From the NCBI GenBank assembly GCA_037783415.1, contig JAZGTN010000062.1, positions 221,001 through 285,000 on the forward strand: a stretch of 64,000 nt of DNA, in the 5' to 3' direction. Source of the DNA: Leptasterias polaris. Its lineage: Eukaryota > Echinodermata > Asteroidea > Forcipulatida > Asteriidae. The position numbers and the translations under genes are program-made. Numbering within the stretch: position 1 is the stretch's first letter; each line of letters begins with the position of its first letter. This document shows, piece by piece, positions 36,056 to 49,940 of this stretch. Below the pieces are notes generated by a model, which searched no databases, had not been told where the DNA came from, and saw only the letters and a program-made list of their open reading frames with translations.

Positions 36056-36203
36056 TGTCTGATCGCAAAGACAAAACAATGTTTTGCTACAATATGTCTG
36101 ATCGCAAAGACAAAACAAGGTTTTGCTACAATATGTCTGATCGCAAAGACAAAACAATGTTTTGCTACAATATGTCTGATCGCAAAGACAAAACAATGTT
36201 TTT
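36056..36203 (+). repeat. 39-bp tandem repeat, about four copies
   Basis: Unit TGTCTGATCGCAAAGACAAA plus 19 bases, starting at 36056, 36095, 36134 and 36173. Copies are nearly identical and the last is shortened. Confidence 0.95.
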
Positions 36204-36209
36204 TTAAAG

Positions 36210-36979
36210 GGTAAAAAAACACCCTCGCTTGTTCCTTGTAATTTGGTATCATGCATGACGTGTATTACTGTGTTATCAATAATGCTTCTTGCAATAAAAT
36301 AATTGCTCATTGTGGTGCATTTGAGCCTAGAATTCACCCAAAGTTTCCATCGGTTCACTTTTCTGTATAGTTGATGTATGTTCCGCTAACTAGCCTAGGT
36401 CTTAGATCTAAGACCAGAGACACCAGCAGTGACACCGAGTTGATCTTATCATAGCGAAAGGGCCAATACCATAATACTGCATGAATCATTTCAACAAAGT
36501 AGCTTTAATACAATCATTAGAAAAGTTTTGGTTGATGGTGTAACGATTCGATGGCCAAGACCTAAGAGCAGTGTATATTCATAATTGTGATGCCGCCTTG
36601 AAATTTACGAGAAGCAGTTCTCCTCATCACAACGTACCACCCGAGGAGTCACGAGATAAAAACGTTAGTATAGGACATAAAGTTGCGTAATATGCGGATT
36701 TAGGGAGCGTACTGATGTTACCTTGAAATACTACTATTAAAAGGGAGTGTAATATCTCATAATGCTGATACAATTTTATCGTATTTTAGTATATAAAGGA
36801 GATAATTCATACTCATCTGATCACAAACTAAGGTGGGGTATGGATACCCGGTATCTATGTCATCCAATTCAATGTATGGGTTTCAATCGGGAATGATCCA
36901 ACAATGAATTGGAATGAAGCTTAACTTTATCAAATCCAGCTCTAACAACGGTTACTGTAAAAAACACGTTTTTCTAAAA
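36210..36979. other. intergenic with an 18-bp palindrome
   Basis: GGTCTTAGATCTAAGACC at 36398-36415 is a perfect palindrome. Otherwise nothing was recognised. Confidence 0.4.
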
Positions 36980-36984
36980 AGAGT

Positions 36985-37235
36985 GGCATGGCTTTCGGTG
37001 TTTGTTTTGATAACTGCCTTCAACTTCATTGCACCTTCGTTATGAAATGACTTAGGCCTATACCTCTTCATATTCGCCAAGCTAGCTCTCTTCAGATTTT
37101 CAAGGGATTTTTAAAAACTAATTTGTTTGAATCTTTGTTTGTGTAACTTGCTTTTATATTCATTTCATTGTTTTATGTGTTGTGTTGCACAGAGGCTTCT
37201 GCATTATGCGCTATATAAATATCTCGTATTATTAT
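36985..37235 (+). mobile_element. LINE (L2/CR1-like) 3' end fragment
   Basis: 37063-37146 reads PLHIRQASSLQIFKGFLKTN followed by LFESLFV and a stop, like the end of L2-type ORF2. Just before it, APSL-stop-NDL with a shifted frame fits a decayed LWNDLP. It ends GCGCTATATAAATA and an ATT-rich tail near 37210-37235, also typical. It is 5' truncated and dead. Confidence 0.65.
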
Positions 37236-40200
37236 TATTATCTTTACTTACAAACCTAAGCAAATGAATTCTCAATTGTCACAAGTTTGTACAGATGGAA
37301 TGATTCCGTTATAGACTGTGCAAGTCTCGCGCGTATCCGAACGAGAAAACACGTCAAACGAAGAATATTTTTATTTCTGAAATTAAATCTTTGTTTTAAA
37401 TTATATCTCATGACAAAATCTGAACAACAAAAATTAATCATTACAATTTTATGAAAAGGTTTAGCTTTTGAAAAAAAAAATCACAATAGTGTGTATATTA
37501 TTATTGAAAACAAATTAAAACTCTGGGACAAGGATGCCTATTTGATGTTAACTTTTTAGAAACCCCTTACGCGGATTCGTGAAAGTCAAACGGGTCTTAA
37601 ATGGACCCGTATCGCAGTTTAAAGAGGATGCTGACGCCTCAACAACCATAGACTGCAATGAAAAGGGTTTGCTTTGCAATTACAGCATCTGGCGATTATA
37701 ATTGCGCATCCAAAACAAGCGTTTACGTAAGTTTTGTGATCGGAGGCGAGCACAAAATTCTTAATTTTTTGTAATAACCGGAAGCTGAGGTCAAGTTTAA
37801 TTCTCGGGTTTTCTTCGTTATATTGTTGAATTGGTTTTACTTTCATATTTTGTTATCACTTAGTATTACATTCCAACAACATGTATACTTTTCTAGGTCA
37901 TAACCTACGTTAAACTAAAATAATTGACGAAACAAAATCTCGCCCACGTAAAACTCCATATGGTTGGGACCACTATGGTCCCGGAAGTTCGAATGCGCGC
38001 GAGACTTGCACAGCCTATTCTTCCTTATAAAAAGGAAACTAAACAACACAAAGTCTATCACATTGATCTCAAATTCTACTTTCACATTGATCTACAACAG
38101 TTCGTTTTCCCGTTCCTTGCTCTATGGCTTTTCGATGAGATCCATTCCCCCAGCTACGTTCCATACATTAAGAACTAGTAGCACGGAATTCCGCGGATCC
38201 ACCATGCCCGGAAATCCCATTGCATCCGAATGTCCACTTGGAAAATGTTATCATTTAATTGTCTCAATGTGGGCCTTGTCGCACGCCCTTAAGTTCTTAA
38301 ATTGAATTCTATGGTTTCTCATGAAAAGAACCGACAATGATATAGAGTGAATAATTACAGCACGGCTTAACGCTATAGCGTCAAGAAACTATCGCTCAGC
38401 AACAACAGATTAATTTAACTGTTCAGTTTTAACCGTTCACAATCGAACTGTTTAGTGCTAAAATTCAAGCTATATGATATATAATAATAATACTACATAT
38501 TTTTTTATTTTCTGTTCCATGCTTTTAATAGCATATACAAAAAATTGGGTTAATTTTCTTGTCATTTGATTGATTTACTGTCGTTTTAGTTGTTAATAAT
38601 ATTAGAGGTATGTTGCATTGCATATTCATGATACAGCTACTTACCTCTATCTGTTGATTGATGACAGCATAAGATGAGTGCCGAACGACCAGCCATCAAG
38701 TATGGTGATAAGAGATCAAACACAGACTACGTGTCTTTCTTTACTACGGATATTTCCCATTCCTACAGTTATTATTCCATGAAACTTTCCGTTGTTCACT
38801 TCGGTACTCAGATTTAACATTAACATAATGTTATGCGGTGTCGTTGCTGTCCATTCGTTTTTCTAATAAGTAGTATCAGTTAAACGCAAAATGCATAACC
38901 CAAATATATTGAAAGAAGAGTTTGTCTTAACCAACTTGACGGCTGTTAAATGTACGTGAAAGTCATCGCAACCACTCCCTGTGTGACGCATGGGTTTAGA
39001 AGTAGACTGGTTTTCAACTTATCATAGGTCTTCCATATTAACAAAATTAATTGGAGGCGAGAGTTAGTACGTTATAGAATTCAGTTAACGAAGAAAACAC
39101 GAACAAATCCTCATTACTGAACTGAACCGAAAACAGTCGCCGAGTTTGCAATAGGCCTACCAATTGTTCGCCAATACGCCCTGTACGAATCTTTTGTATT
39201 ATGCAGTAATCAAGCGTGAACTTGATAGGATGGTGGAGCTCCCTCGTTATACAATGACAATGGGTTGTACCCATCACCTGGTAGTTGGTCTTGTTTATGT
39301 CCTTGCATGTGACACACGTAATAACAATATAATGCAGGGCCATCTGTTTTGTCGATGATATGTACATGTATTTGCAAAATGTGACAACACGAAGCAGTTG
39401 AGACTATGGTCCTTGTTCTATTTAGACACTCATTACGTTTGGTTGAATGTTTCCTTTCGGTATTGTCAAAGCGATATCTTTGTAGTGAACTGAGGCACTG
39501 AAATTCTTAGGTTTATCTAAAAAAAAATAAAAAATAATAGTTCATCTCCATTTGCATTACAACCAATATGACCTGTTTCAATTGTTTTCTGGTAAATTGA
39601 AATGATTTTCCCAGTTCGCTCTATCGACGAGCAAACTTAAATCAAATAAACCGTATAGAGGTGTGTATAAAAAGTGAACATAAAAGCCTATCTGTTCATA
39701 ACATAGCAAATGTAAAACTACTTCTGTCACCTGACAATACACATACCCAGTGCCCGCTCAATCATTTTAGATTTATTGGTTTATGAAAAAATATATATTT
39801 AAAGATTGGGTTAGGCTTTCGTGTCACAGTGAATTGGTTCACTTTTTCTCATGGCCATTTTAGACGGGGTTTATTTTGTCATCTGATTCCAATAGTTGTT
39901 CTTGCCTTTCTGTTACTGTTTCATACATCATCAGTAACGGAACGGTATTGAATATTACTTCGTTGTATTGTTGCATGTTATATTAGTTGAAATCTTGGCA
40001 GAATAAATAATAACATGATAGTGTAATAATTAGTATAGTGAAAACTGATTGATGTGTGATCTTCCAATTTCAGTCAATTGAATGATTCATGTGTTAAAAA
40101 GAGTGACAACTAGGTGAAATTGGACGAGGAAACCTATACAACATGACTTACAGGTAGCTATTTTCCTTTATAGAGACAGAATATCAACTTTCACTTGAGA

Positions 40201-40560
40201 CACTGAACGAAACCCCAACGATTAAAGATTTATGGCGTGTTGATAAACTTTAATCATTTAAAATTTTAAAACGAAAATTCAGCAAAATCAACAGCAGAAA
40301 AACTTACACTTTGGTGGGTTGTTAGAAAATAGATAACTAATGATACCTACATCCACGGAACATAGGCCTACCTAACGAGTAACGTACAGACAGAATCAAC
40401 AAAACTTCCGCCCAACTTTTCCCTTGAAGTGACCGAAACAATGACAGAACATAATTCTTGTTTTATACCCTTATTTACATTGACAGAATAGTCATAACAA
40501 TAACAGTTTCACGTATGAGGACACGTTTAGAGTAGGCATATACTTTTTAATACGAAATTT
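37236..40560. other. intergenic, no gene seen
   Basis: No coding motif was recognised. A cluster of restriction-site palindromes stands at 38174-38200 (see findings). Confidence 0.4.
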
Positions 40561-40562
40561 AC

Positions 40563-40694
40563 AACCGGAATTTGTTGAGCCCCCCCACCCCGGATGGCTG
40601 AACACCACAGGCGACTCCGGTATACCGAGTTTACATTCCGGAACTCGTTGACGCCCCGAGCCTGCTGGGCCATACCACTGGCGACTCCGGCTAA
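40563..40694 (+). repeat. diverged two-copy repeat of about 70 bp
   Basis: Two blocks share CCGGAAxTxGTTGA...GGCGACTCCGG with many substitutions. Confidence 0.4.
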
Positions 40695-40918
40695 ATGGTT
40701 TGTGTTTGGCTTCGTTTGTGTTTGGCTATAGCCAGAAATATGACATGAGTTCTGGTAAAGACCAGATCCGTATAATTATTGAAAATGGCCTCTATGGCAA
40801 GTTCGCAGCTCTAATTAAGCCGCCCTCAGGTCGACCTTGCGATGACACTAAAACAGTCGGCGACTGACTTTTCAGGATAGCTGTGTCTGAACAATCCAGG
40901 CACGTGACCAGGAATTAT

Positions 40919-40940
40919 TGGGGGGGGGGGGGGGGGGGAG
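40919..40940 (+). repeat. poly(G) run
   Basis: About 20 consecutive G. The length is liable to sequencing error. Confidence 0.9.
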
Positions 40941-41227
40941 AATATGAAAGAAAATAAATTATCGGCAGGGTAAGGAATTTTGTCACAAATGTTTGCGTCA
41001 ATATTTACGAAGCCGGACACAAAGTCGTGTATTGTGTTGGAATTATTGGTGTCAGTATTCACGACTTGTGAATGAACTAGTCGTAATTGGCCTCAAAAGA
41101 GGCACAAATCGTGAAATTTTCTATGAATACTAGCGTAATCAAATAAATGAATTTTGAAGCCAATCTTAAGTGCCCGAAGTCGGACAAGTCATGAATTTGC
41201 CATGAATATTGACGTCAGTATGTTCGA

Positions 41228-41248
41228 TGTCCCTTCAGGGCCACCATA
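41228..41248. repeat. detached terminal sequence of foldback family A
   Basis: The complement of TATGGTGGCCCTGAAGGGAC, the end of the element at 43888-55472. No matching left end was found upstream in the window. Confidence 0.7.
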
Positions 41249-43180
41249 ATTCAGCCATTGTTCGGTAGCGTAATGGTATTTGAAATGTATACCCAATTCA
41301 TGTAAGATCTAAAGTGAAAAATACCAAACTAAATACGTGTTTCTTACTGAACGAAAAACGTGTTACCTATGGTTTTAATGGACTCGTCAAGTGCTTCTCC
41401 TCCAACGTATTGAATTTTATTTTAAAATTAAAAACCAGAATCGAAGTTTTTCATTTGAAAACTGTTTAATTTGAAATTCAATTATTCGAAAGCTTTTGCG
41501 ATTCCGACCGATCATACGTTTCTGTTTACTTTTGGACTAATTCGCCATAGTAGAGTGTTTGCAAACCGATGAAAACTTTCCCCCCAGAATCTATGACCGA
41601 AGGTTAACACACAAGAGGGCGCTATTTAATGCTACATCAACAGGCACACAAAATCACAACCACACATTGGAACTAGACTAATAATAGCGGATACACGGCT
41701 TTTCATCTACGCAAATTTTTACTTGATGTTGGACTTATCTCGCGACTTCGCAAACAATAAAAAATAAAAAAATTAAAACGCCGATTGGCTGCCAATTCTA
41801 TCAGTTCGTTCAGGATAGGTGCTATCCAAATGGAGAAACATAATTTTGAGTCAATGTCGTCCCCAGATCGCCGTATAGTGGTTGCGCTCCTAAATATAAA
41901 GAATAAATTGTTTGGGTCAAATCGGCTTCATATTTCTAAACTGACCTTATGTAGGCCCCCTACTACCGCTTAAAAATTATACAAATATACTTTTGAAAAA
42001 CCTTGTCGTGACAAAAATGTAAGCCGATTGCTTTGTATTTAACAAGAACTCGTCGAATAAAACAAAAGAGGTCGTGGATGTTGCAACCGTCAACAAAATA
42101 GTGACTCCAAATTGCAGTTCGTGTAGTGTGGTCTCTGATTTACTGATTACATTACAAAATGAGTTCCACCCCTCTTATTAATTAAACAATCATACCACTG
42201 TTCATTCAAAACAAACTGATAATACGGACGGGCTGTTGACTCGCTATATAGCCACACGGATACAGTGACCGAACCACAGTTCGTTACCCGGACTCCACAA
42301 TTTTTTAACAACTTTGATCCACAATTTGGACGTCCACTTTTGTCACGGACTATTGCAAATAATCAGAGTTTAAACCTGAACAAAAATGCTTTAAAAAATA
42401 GTTAGGTGAAACAGATGACAGTCGTAGGATAATGAAATGCAGTGCGAGAAATAAGAAGTGCAAAAACCATCATTATGTGTGACAAGATAATTTGAAAGCA
42501 AATAGAATGGAGACCGGTTTTGAAGAATATTTCACCGACGATGAGAGAGCTATTGGAAGATTTATCGGCAATCTGTCGCCACCAACGCAAAGAATCGCGT
42601 ATTAATGCGAAGTTAAGGACTTTAAAATTAGTTTGATTAAATAAGTATATATAATAATAATGGCCAATGGAAGTGGCTGTGCGGACCCGAACAATCGAAA
42701 ACGAACTTCTGAAACTTTCAATGATAACACGAAAGGGAATTGAACAGAACCACATGCACTTTTACCGGGCCATGTCAAACTGGATTTTTGAGTTGCGTGG
42801 ACATTGGGCTCAGCAGATGCTAGCTTCAGTGGTAAAGAAGAATTGAGTATCGGAACTATTGTGAGGTCTTATGGTGTCAAATTTGTTCGACACAACTCTG
42901 GCTATAATCTCCAGGTCGACAGTTAAAGTGGGGCATCGCAACACTGGCTTGATGGTGCTCCTATTGACGGTGGACAAAATCTGGACATCCTAACCCAGCA
43001 ATAATTATTTCCATCCTCTTTAGTCTTTACTGCTGATGACGTGGACCTACTCGACGAAAGCAGTGAACACTTTGCAAGGCTTTTGCTATGGATTCCATGT
43101 GCCACCTTTATTCAGTTTTTCTTTCCCTTTTCGCGAAGCTTTTTCATCATGTCTCAGGCTGTCAGATGAAAACAATAATA
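41249..43180. other. intergenic, no gene seen
   Basis: Nothing recognised on either strand. Confidence 0.4.
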
Positions 43181-43184
43181 TATA

Positions 43185-43290
43185 AAAATAAAATCAAAAT
43201 GTGACGCAAAAAATCTATAAATTAATAAAATGCGACGTAAAAAATCAATACATTAATAAAATGTGACGTAAAAAATGAAAAAAGCGACGG
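43185..43290 (+). repeat. short tandem repeat of about 31 bp, three copies
   Basis: TAATAAAATGTGACGTAAAA-type units, with GACG at 43203, 43233 and 43265. Confidence 0.7.
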
Positions 43291-43482
43291 GAAAATGCAG
43301 GAATTACTTACATAGAACACCGTCCTTCTGCTAACTCGAATATTTCTTGTATCTTCGATGTCTTGAGCACGTGTTATCCGATTCGGTGAAGTAGACAACA
43401 TGACTAGGACATGGGCTTCGCACCCTGACTCACCTGCTCATAACGTCTTCAATGTTTGCTGAGACCGAGGCTCGCAAACATT

Positions 43483-43557
43483 GTTAGATAACTCAGTTGG
43501 TAGAGCACTTTCATGTTTCTTAAGCCGGGGGTTGAAGGTTCAAATCCCGTTCTAGTC
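43483..43557 (+). mobile_element. tRNA-like SINE head or tRNA pseudogene
   Basis: An A-box-like AACTCAGTTGGTAGAGCAC and a B box GGTTCAAATCC stand 35 bases apart. The terminal stem is not clean, and T-rich sequence follows directly. No companion copy was seen in this window. Confidence 0.5.
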
Positions 43558-43917
43558 AATTTATTTTTGTCCAGTACAAAATTAAATTACACCAGCCTGG
43601 TTAGTTTCCATTGCGGTTTTACTATTAATTTTGTGAATTATCCAACAACTATACTTTATTTTTATTTTTACAATAAACCTTTATTTACCTTGCGTGGGAA
43701 AAAAACTCAGAAAAGTTGTTCAAACAGAAACAAATTTAAGTGTCCAACGCAATTCACACGGTTTGAAAAGGTACTCGAACATTGAGGGCGCACTTGGTCT
43801 CCCTACACCAGAGCCGTATCGGCTCTGGCGCCCCTACACATACATTCTTGGTTCAGATCAGTGCTTACAGTTTAAGGGACACGTTGTTATGGTGGCCCTA
43901 AAGGGACATCGAATATC

Positions 43918-44035
43918 GCAAACGTGTGCGCATACGTATACAATGTCGTGAAACAATTCGCGAATATATGCGCACACGTATGCCATGTCGTGAAACAATT
44001 CGCGAATATGTGCGCACACGTATGCAATGTCGTGA
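43918..44035 (+). repeat. 118-bp direct repeat, left copy (LINE target duplication)
   Basis: Identical to 54519-54636, including unit-specific variants such as CGTATGCCATG. It lies immediately 3' of the LINE A-tail (T-run at 44037-44042). Confidence 0.9.
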
Positions 44036-47000
44036 CTTTTTTGACATTTCAATTGAAGCTTTATTGTCTAAACAATATTAAATCAATACATACAACTTAA
44101 AAAGACAATTTCAATTGAAAAATACAGCAAAAACAAGAAAAAGCACAAAATTAGAAATACAACATATGGGTTAAGCAAGAAACACAGTGAACACGCGATA
44201 TACGCATGAACTGTAGAGAGACAAAATTATTTAAATAAACCAAGTGATTTTTTGTTCCGTTAGAGTGAAAATGGCGTTATGGATGTCCCATGTTTTCTGG
44301 AAAATTTGAAAATTATTGGATACTTTGTAGTAATACCAGTCGGCAAGAACTTTATGCTGAATACGGTTCCGCCATACAACCAAAGGGTTAGCAAAACGGA
44401 ATTTAAATAGAGCCAGTAGATAACGGATTTCAGACTAATGATAAGATAATTGCAGAGACGGACGACCTCCCTCTCGCGGCCCCTGGCGTGTGGGATGAGT
44501 GCCCAGTAGTTGTCGAAATTCAGTGTAGCCTGTGGAAGAAGACGTTGAAGGAGACTGTGAAGCAGATTTAGAGACGGTTGTATTTGAGGACAGGTTATGA
44601 AGAGGTGTGGTATTGTTCCTTTTTCACCACACCACCCGCACATCGGGGAGTGGTCGGCATTGATGTGAAGAACAGGTAATGATGGCAATATGTTGTGGAA
44701 CAGTTTAAACTGAATATCGCCTTCTTTTTTGGAGGTGGGAAGACTCGGGGTCTCTTTCCAATTGAAGTTTGTGTCTTTGTCGACGTATCCGTTGTCATGC
44801 CAGTGGGTAGTTGTTTTATCCGGAAGGGAGTTGATGCTGTCGTTTATTTTTCGGTAAATGTTCTTTGTGGGTGTCAGGCCATCTATATCTGTCCCAAAAA
44901 TAACAGCCGGTGGAAGAGCGACAGCGGGGGACAGAGCTTGAGGATTGGCCAGGCCAGGCAGGCATCCCTTATCATTGAAAAGGGAGGATAGTTTACAAAT
45001 CATATGGCGCATCATTACCAAGTCGTTGGATAGACATCGGGCCGATGTTCTGAGAGTCGACGTCTTTGGGCACTTTTCTGGAGGTAGCCACGCGCCAGTG
45101 TTGTCATCCAGCAGGTGTTTGACGAGTCGAATCCCACACTCCATAAGCCGCGGGGCAGGAGGCCTCCAATCCCTGTCTAGCTCAGTGAAAAACAAACTAT
45201 TAAGAGTTAAATTAACAAAGGAAGAAAAATCACTGGGTATTGTTGCCACTCGAGCACCTAATTCTAACCAGGCACGCATAAGATCACAATGAAACGTTGG
45301 GAGATGGGGGAAAAATTTGGAGTCAATGGCGGTAGTGAAGAGTTCACGATCGAACCCGAGTTTGCGGTACTGACGAAAGTAATAACTGATAAAATCAAAG
45401 GAAGGGTGATGGAGAGGATGTTTGAGGAAAGAACGCAATAAGTTGAAACGGAATGTGAGTAAACGTGCCTGGAGACATATAAGTCCCAAGCCCCCTCTGT
45501 CCGGGTTTTGATACAGAACCGATTTTCTCAACCAGTGCCTTCCCCCGTTCCATATGAAATCGTTCAACTTTCCTTGGAATTCGTTCAGGATATCTTGAGG
45601 AGGAGACAAGGTGGCGAGGGTGTGAAAGAGTTTAGAAGACACAATTTGATTAGCTATCAGCACCCGGCCTTTAAGAGACATCTTAAAAGAAAACCGCTTC
45701 CAGCTCGAGATGCTCTTGTCAAGTTTTTTCCGACACTCTTGCCAGTTTTTTTGGATAAAATTATTAGAATTACCAAGCTGAATACCAAGGAAAGTCAAAC
45801 CATCATTATTCCATTGAAAATTAAGGGGGTGATCAGTCCTAGAGATCCATGATCCATGATCCGACCCACAGACCCTGGGATTTAGTTAGATTTAAACGAG
45901 CAGCAGAGGCCTGGCTGAACAATTGATAGGCATCTCTGACAATGTTGAATCCTCGATCGATCATGCGTGATAAAAATTGTGATATCATCCGCGTAGGCGG
46001 ATACAACAATAGCATTCTCACTGTTGCAAGGAGATTTTAAACCGAAATCATTGAGTTTAAGGCGGAGCGTGTGTAGGAAAGGCTCAATGGCAATCGAGTA
46101 AAGCAGTCCTGAGAGCGGGCACCCCTGTCTGATTCCTTTCTGAAACGAGAGGGGGGAGGTGAGAGAACCAGCCACTTTGATTAAACTCTCAGCGTTTTGA
46201 TACATGACCTGAACATAAGAAATGAAGCGCTGGCCGAAGCCCATTGCCTTCAAAGTATTGAAAAGGTAATCATGATCCACATTGTCAAAGGCTTTTTTTG
46301 ATCTAGATTTAAAAGAGCCAGGGGAATATTTTTAGAATTACAATACAAAAGACTGTCCCTGATGAGATTAACGTTGTCATAGATAGAGCGCCCGGGCACC
46401 GAGTAACTTTGATCACGATGAACAACTTGGGCGATGACTTTCTTGAGTCTGTTCGTCATGACTTTAGCATAAATCTTGTAATCAATATTCAATAAAGACA
46501 CAGGGCGCCAGTTCGCTATATCTAGGAGGTCTCCTTTTTGGGGAAGGAGTGTGACTATTGCTCTCCTGCAGGAAACCGGTAGAGAGCCCAACAGAATCGA
46601 ATCATTAAAGACGGACAGGATGTCGTTTTTGAGAGCCGGCCAGAAAAACTGGTAAAATTCAGACGTTAGTCCGTCCAGGCCAGGAGATTTGTTATAGGTG
46701 AGTTGCTTGACGGCGGAGTCAAGTTCCTCGAGTGTGAAAGGCATTTCGCAGTCATCTGCGTCGCAGGGATCGAGAGTGGGTATGTTTTGAAGTAGGAGCT
46801 CGCCCGCGCCTTCCTCGGTATCAGTTCGTCTGTAAAGATCTTCATAGAATTTATGGATATGAGAGTTAATTTCACTGGGATTGTCTGCGACAGTGCCAGA
46901 GGAAAGCCGAAATTTGGGAAATGTGTTTACTCATCGAAGCCGATTTGTCCATACCGAAGAAAAAGCTGGACGAAGCGTCTACTTCATTATTACACATAAA

Positions 47001-47501
47001 ACGGGCTCGGATGAGGGCACCCTGAGTTTCTTGTTCATAAAGTAAACGAAGTGCATTTCGTTGTTCACTAAGGACCTGCTGAGTGTCAGAAGACAATTCT
47101 GGGGAGGATTGAAGTGTCTCGATACTATCGTTCAGGTTTTTAAAAGTTTGCCGCTTGGTTTCAGCATTTTTAGCGCCAAACAGCTGGGAGAGGCTTTTAA
47201 TGTGACATTTGCCAAAGTCCCACCAAGTGCGAATATCACTGTAGTTAGGCTTTTGTTGGCGCCATTGCTTGAGAAAGAGGAAAATTGCGTCAGTGTAATC
47301 TTTATTTTCAAGGAGAGAGTTGTTAAAATGCCAGTGCGAACTGCCCTTCCGCCTGGGGGGCGAGATTTTTAGTTCGAGGCAGACGGCACTATGATCAGAA
47401 ATGGCACACGGATACAATTTGCAGAGAGACACTGAAGGCAAAAGAGCATCAGAAATTAAAAATTTGTCCAGTCTGGATTTGGACAAAGAACCTCTAGCAG
47501 C

Positions 47502-47508
47502 ATTATTA
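47502..47508 (+). repeat. target duplication of foldback B, left
   Basis: ATTATTA, matched at 51764-51770. It could be read as 8 bp, ATTATTAC. Confidence 0.85.
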
Positions 47509-47761
47509 CTAGTCTTGGCCCAAGACGTCAGTGATCGATAATGGATAGTGTACTGCGCTCCGTTACAACTCGTTACAGCGCGCCCTCTTGTGGCTTGAAT
47601 TACCCAACTTGACTAGCTCTCACTAACGTCTTGGGAATCTCGTAGCGCTGGCAGCATTGGGGGCGTCGCCTTTTTATGTAAATTAGGACCGTTGTCAAGG
47701 TTGCTTAATGAATATTCAAACAATCAAATCCGCGAACAAGCAAGATGGCAGCTCCCATGGA

Positions 47762-47932
47762 TATGCATGCTATACGCCTCTCTTAATATTTATGCTCGAG
47801 TACGTCACAATTCTAACCCAAAACGAGGCCATAGGCGCAGCCACTGCAAGTGGTGGCGGACGCGCGCCTATAGCCTCATTTTAAGTAAGAATTATGACGT
47901 CATGCATGAATATTAAGAGAGGCGTATGCATA
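47762..47932. repeat. hairpin nested in the left arm of B
   Basis: TACGCCTCTCTTAATATT and its complement bound a 171-bp inverted repeat. GAGGC(C/T)ATAGGCGC and its complement form the inner stem. It may be an older MITE captured by B. Confidence 0.85.
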
Positions 47933-48605
47933 AGGAAGGCACTAAAAACTAACGCTTCCAGCGGTTCGGTGCCTTTCGGACTGTCGGGTGCCTTTCGGAT
48001 GCGACGGATACACGCACACGCACACGTACGTCCGTCCGTACCGTGCCTTGCATATTATTATATGCCAATTTGGATGAACTGTCACTTGTGTGTGTGCCGT
48101 TCGTTCTTCAGTTAGAAGCATGGGCTCCATGGGTTGCCTGCCTAGAGACCAGGGCAGCGCGGTTGTGGACGGTAGAGGGGAGGGAGGGGAAAGTGAATCA
48201 ATCGAGGACGACAATATTGTACGTTGTGATGTGCTATTCATTTTTGGCAGATCTTTCGTTGGTAGTGGATTATACAGAGGGTCTTCCTAAATTGAAAATA
48301 GGCCTAACTCACTGCTGCCTATGGGAAATTGACACCTCTGGTGAATTTTCAGTTACCCCAATGGCAATAGGAAATAGCCCTTAGCCCTAGATTCAAACTG
48401 TGTGTATTGTTCAACATAATTACTTAAACAAAAATGTATGAGGGTGTTCACAGTCACAGAAGAAAAATATAAGTACACAAATATTCAAGAACATGTCAAC
48501 GTTTATTTGGGTTAACTTCAGCTTAAACACAAAAACTAATAGTAGAAAATACAATTAAAAAGTACTGACAAATATTCCAGAATATGTCAACGTTTATTTA
48601 AACTA

Positions 48606-49940
48606 ACCTAGCTCTGTGACCTGGTTATTAAAAATTCCCATGATTAAATACAAGTGCTGTTCCCCATATCAAGGAACAGGTCTCAGACGTTAGTACATGA
48701 AGCAAACTAACCTCTGTGACCTGGTAATAAAAAAAATCCCATGATTAAATACGAGTGCTGTTTTTAAATATGTTTTTCCATCCTCATATCAAGGAACAGG
48801 TCTCAGACGTTAGTACATGAAGCAAACTAACCTCTGTGACCTGGTTATTAAAAAAATCCCATGATTAAATACGAGTGCTGTTTTTAAATATTTTTTCCAT
48901 CCTCATATCAAGGAACAGGTCTCAGACGTTAGTACATGAAGCAAACTAACCTCTGTGACCTGGTTATTAAAAAAATCCCATGATTAAATACGAGTGCTGT
49001 TTTTATATCTATCCTCATATCAAGGAACAGGTCACAGAGGTTAGTACATGAAGCAAACAACCTCTGTGACCTGGTTATTAAAAAAATCCCATGATTAAAT
49101 ACAAGTGCTGTTCCCCATATCAAGGAACAGGTCTCAGACGTTAGTACATGAAGCAAACTAACCTCTGTGACCTGGTAATTAAAAAAATCCCATGATTAAA
49201 TACGAGTGCTGTTTTAAAATATTTTTTCCATCCTCATATCAAGGAACAGGTCTCAGACGTTAGTACATGAAGCAAACTAACCTCTGTGACCTGGTTATTA
49301 AAAAAATCCCATGATTAAATACGAGTGCTGTTTTTATATCTATCCTCATATCAAGGAACAGGTCACAGACGTTAGTACATGAAGCAAACTAACCTCTGTG
49401 ACCTGGTTATTAAAAGAATCCCATGATTAAATACGAGTGCTGTTTTTAAATATTTTTTCCATCCTCATATCAAGGAACAGGTCTCAGACGTTAGTACATG
49501 AAGCAAACTAACCTCTGTGACCTGGTTATTTAAAAAATCCCATGATTAAATACGAGTGCTGTTTTTATATCTATCCTCATATCAAGGAACAGGTCACAGA
49601 GGTTAGTACATGAAGCAAACAACCTCTGTGACCTGGTTATTAAAAAAATCCCATGATTAAATACAAGTGCTGTTCCCCATATCAAGGAACAGGTCTCAGA
49701 CGTTAGTACATGAAGCAAACTAACCTCTGTGACCTGGTAATTAAAAAAATCCCATGATTAAATACGAGTGCTGTTTTTAAATATGTTTTTCCATCCTCAT
49801 ATCAAGGAACAGGTCTCAGACGTTAGTACATGAAGCAAACAAACCTCTGTGACCTGGTTATTAAAAAAATCCCATGATTAAATACAAGTGCTGTTTTTAT
49901 ATCAATCCTCATATCAAGGAACAGGTCACAGAGGTTAGTT
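48606..49940 (+). repeat. tandem array of B, left (about 12 units)
   Basis: Units begin CTCTGTGACCTGGTTATTAA, about every 100-120 bp, with deletions near the T-rich part. Each unit contains a 17-bp stem (CAGGTCNCAGANGTTAG with CTAACCTCTGTGACCTG). Confidence 0.93.

Noticed and set aside
36007..36358. Thirteen-residue repeat proteins on both strands
   Set aside because: A by-product of the 39-bp tandem repeat.
43483..43557. Functional tRNA gene
   Set aside because: The terminal stem does not pair cleanly and the flank is SINE-like.
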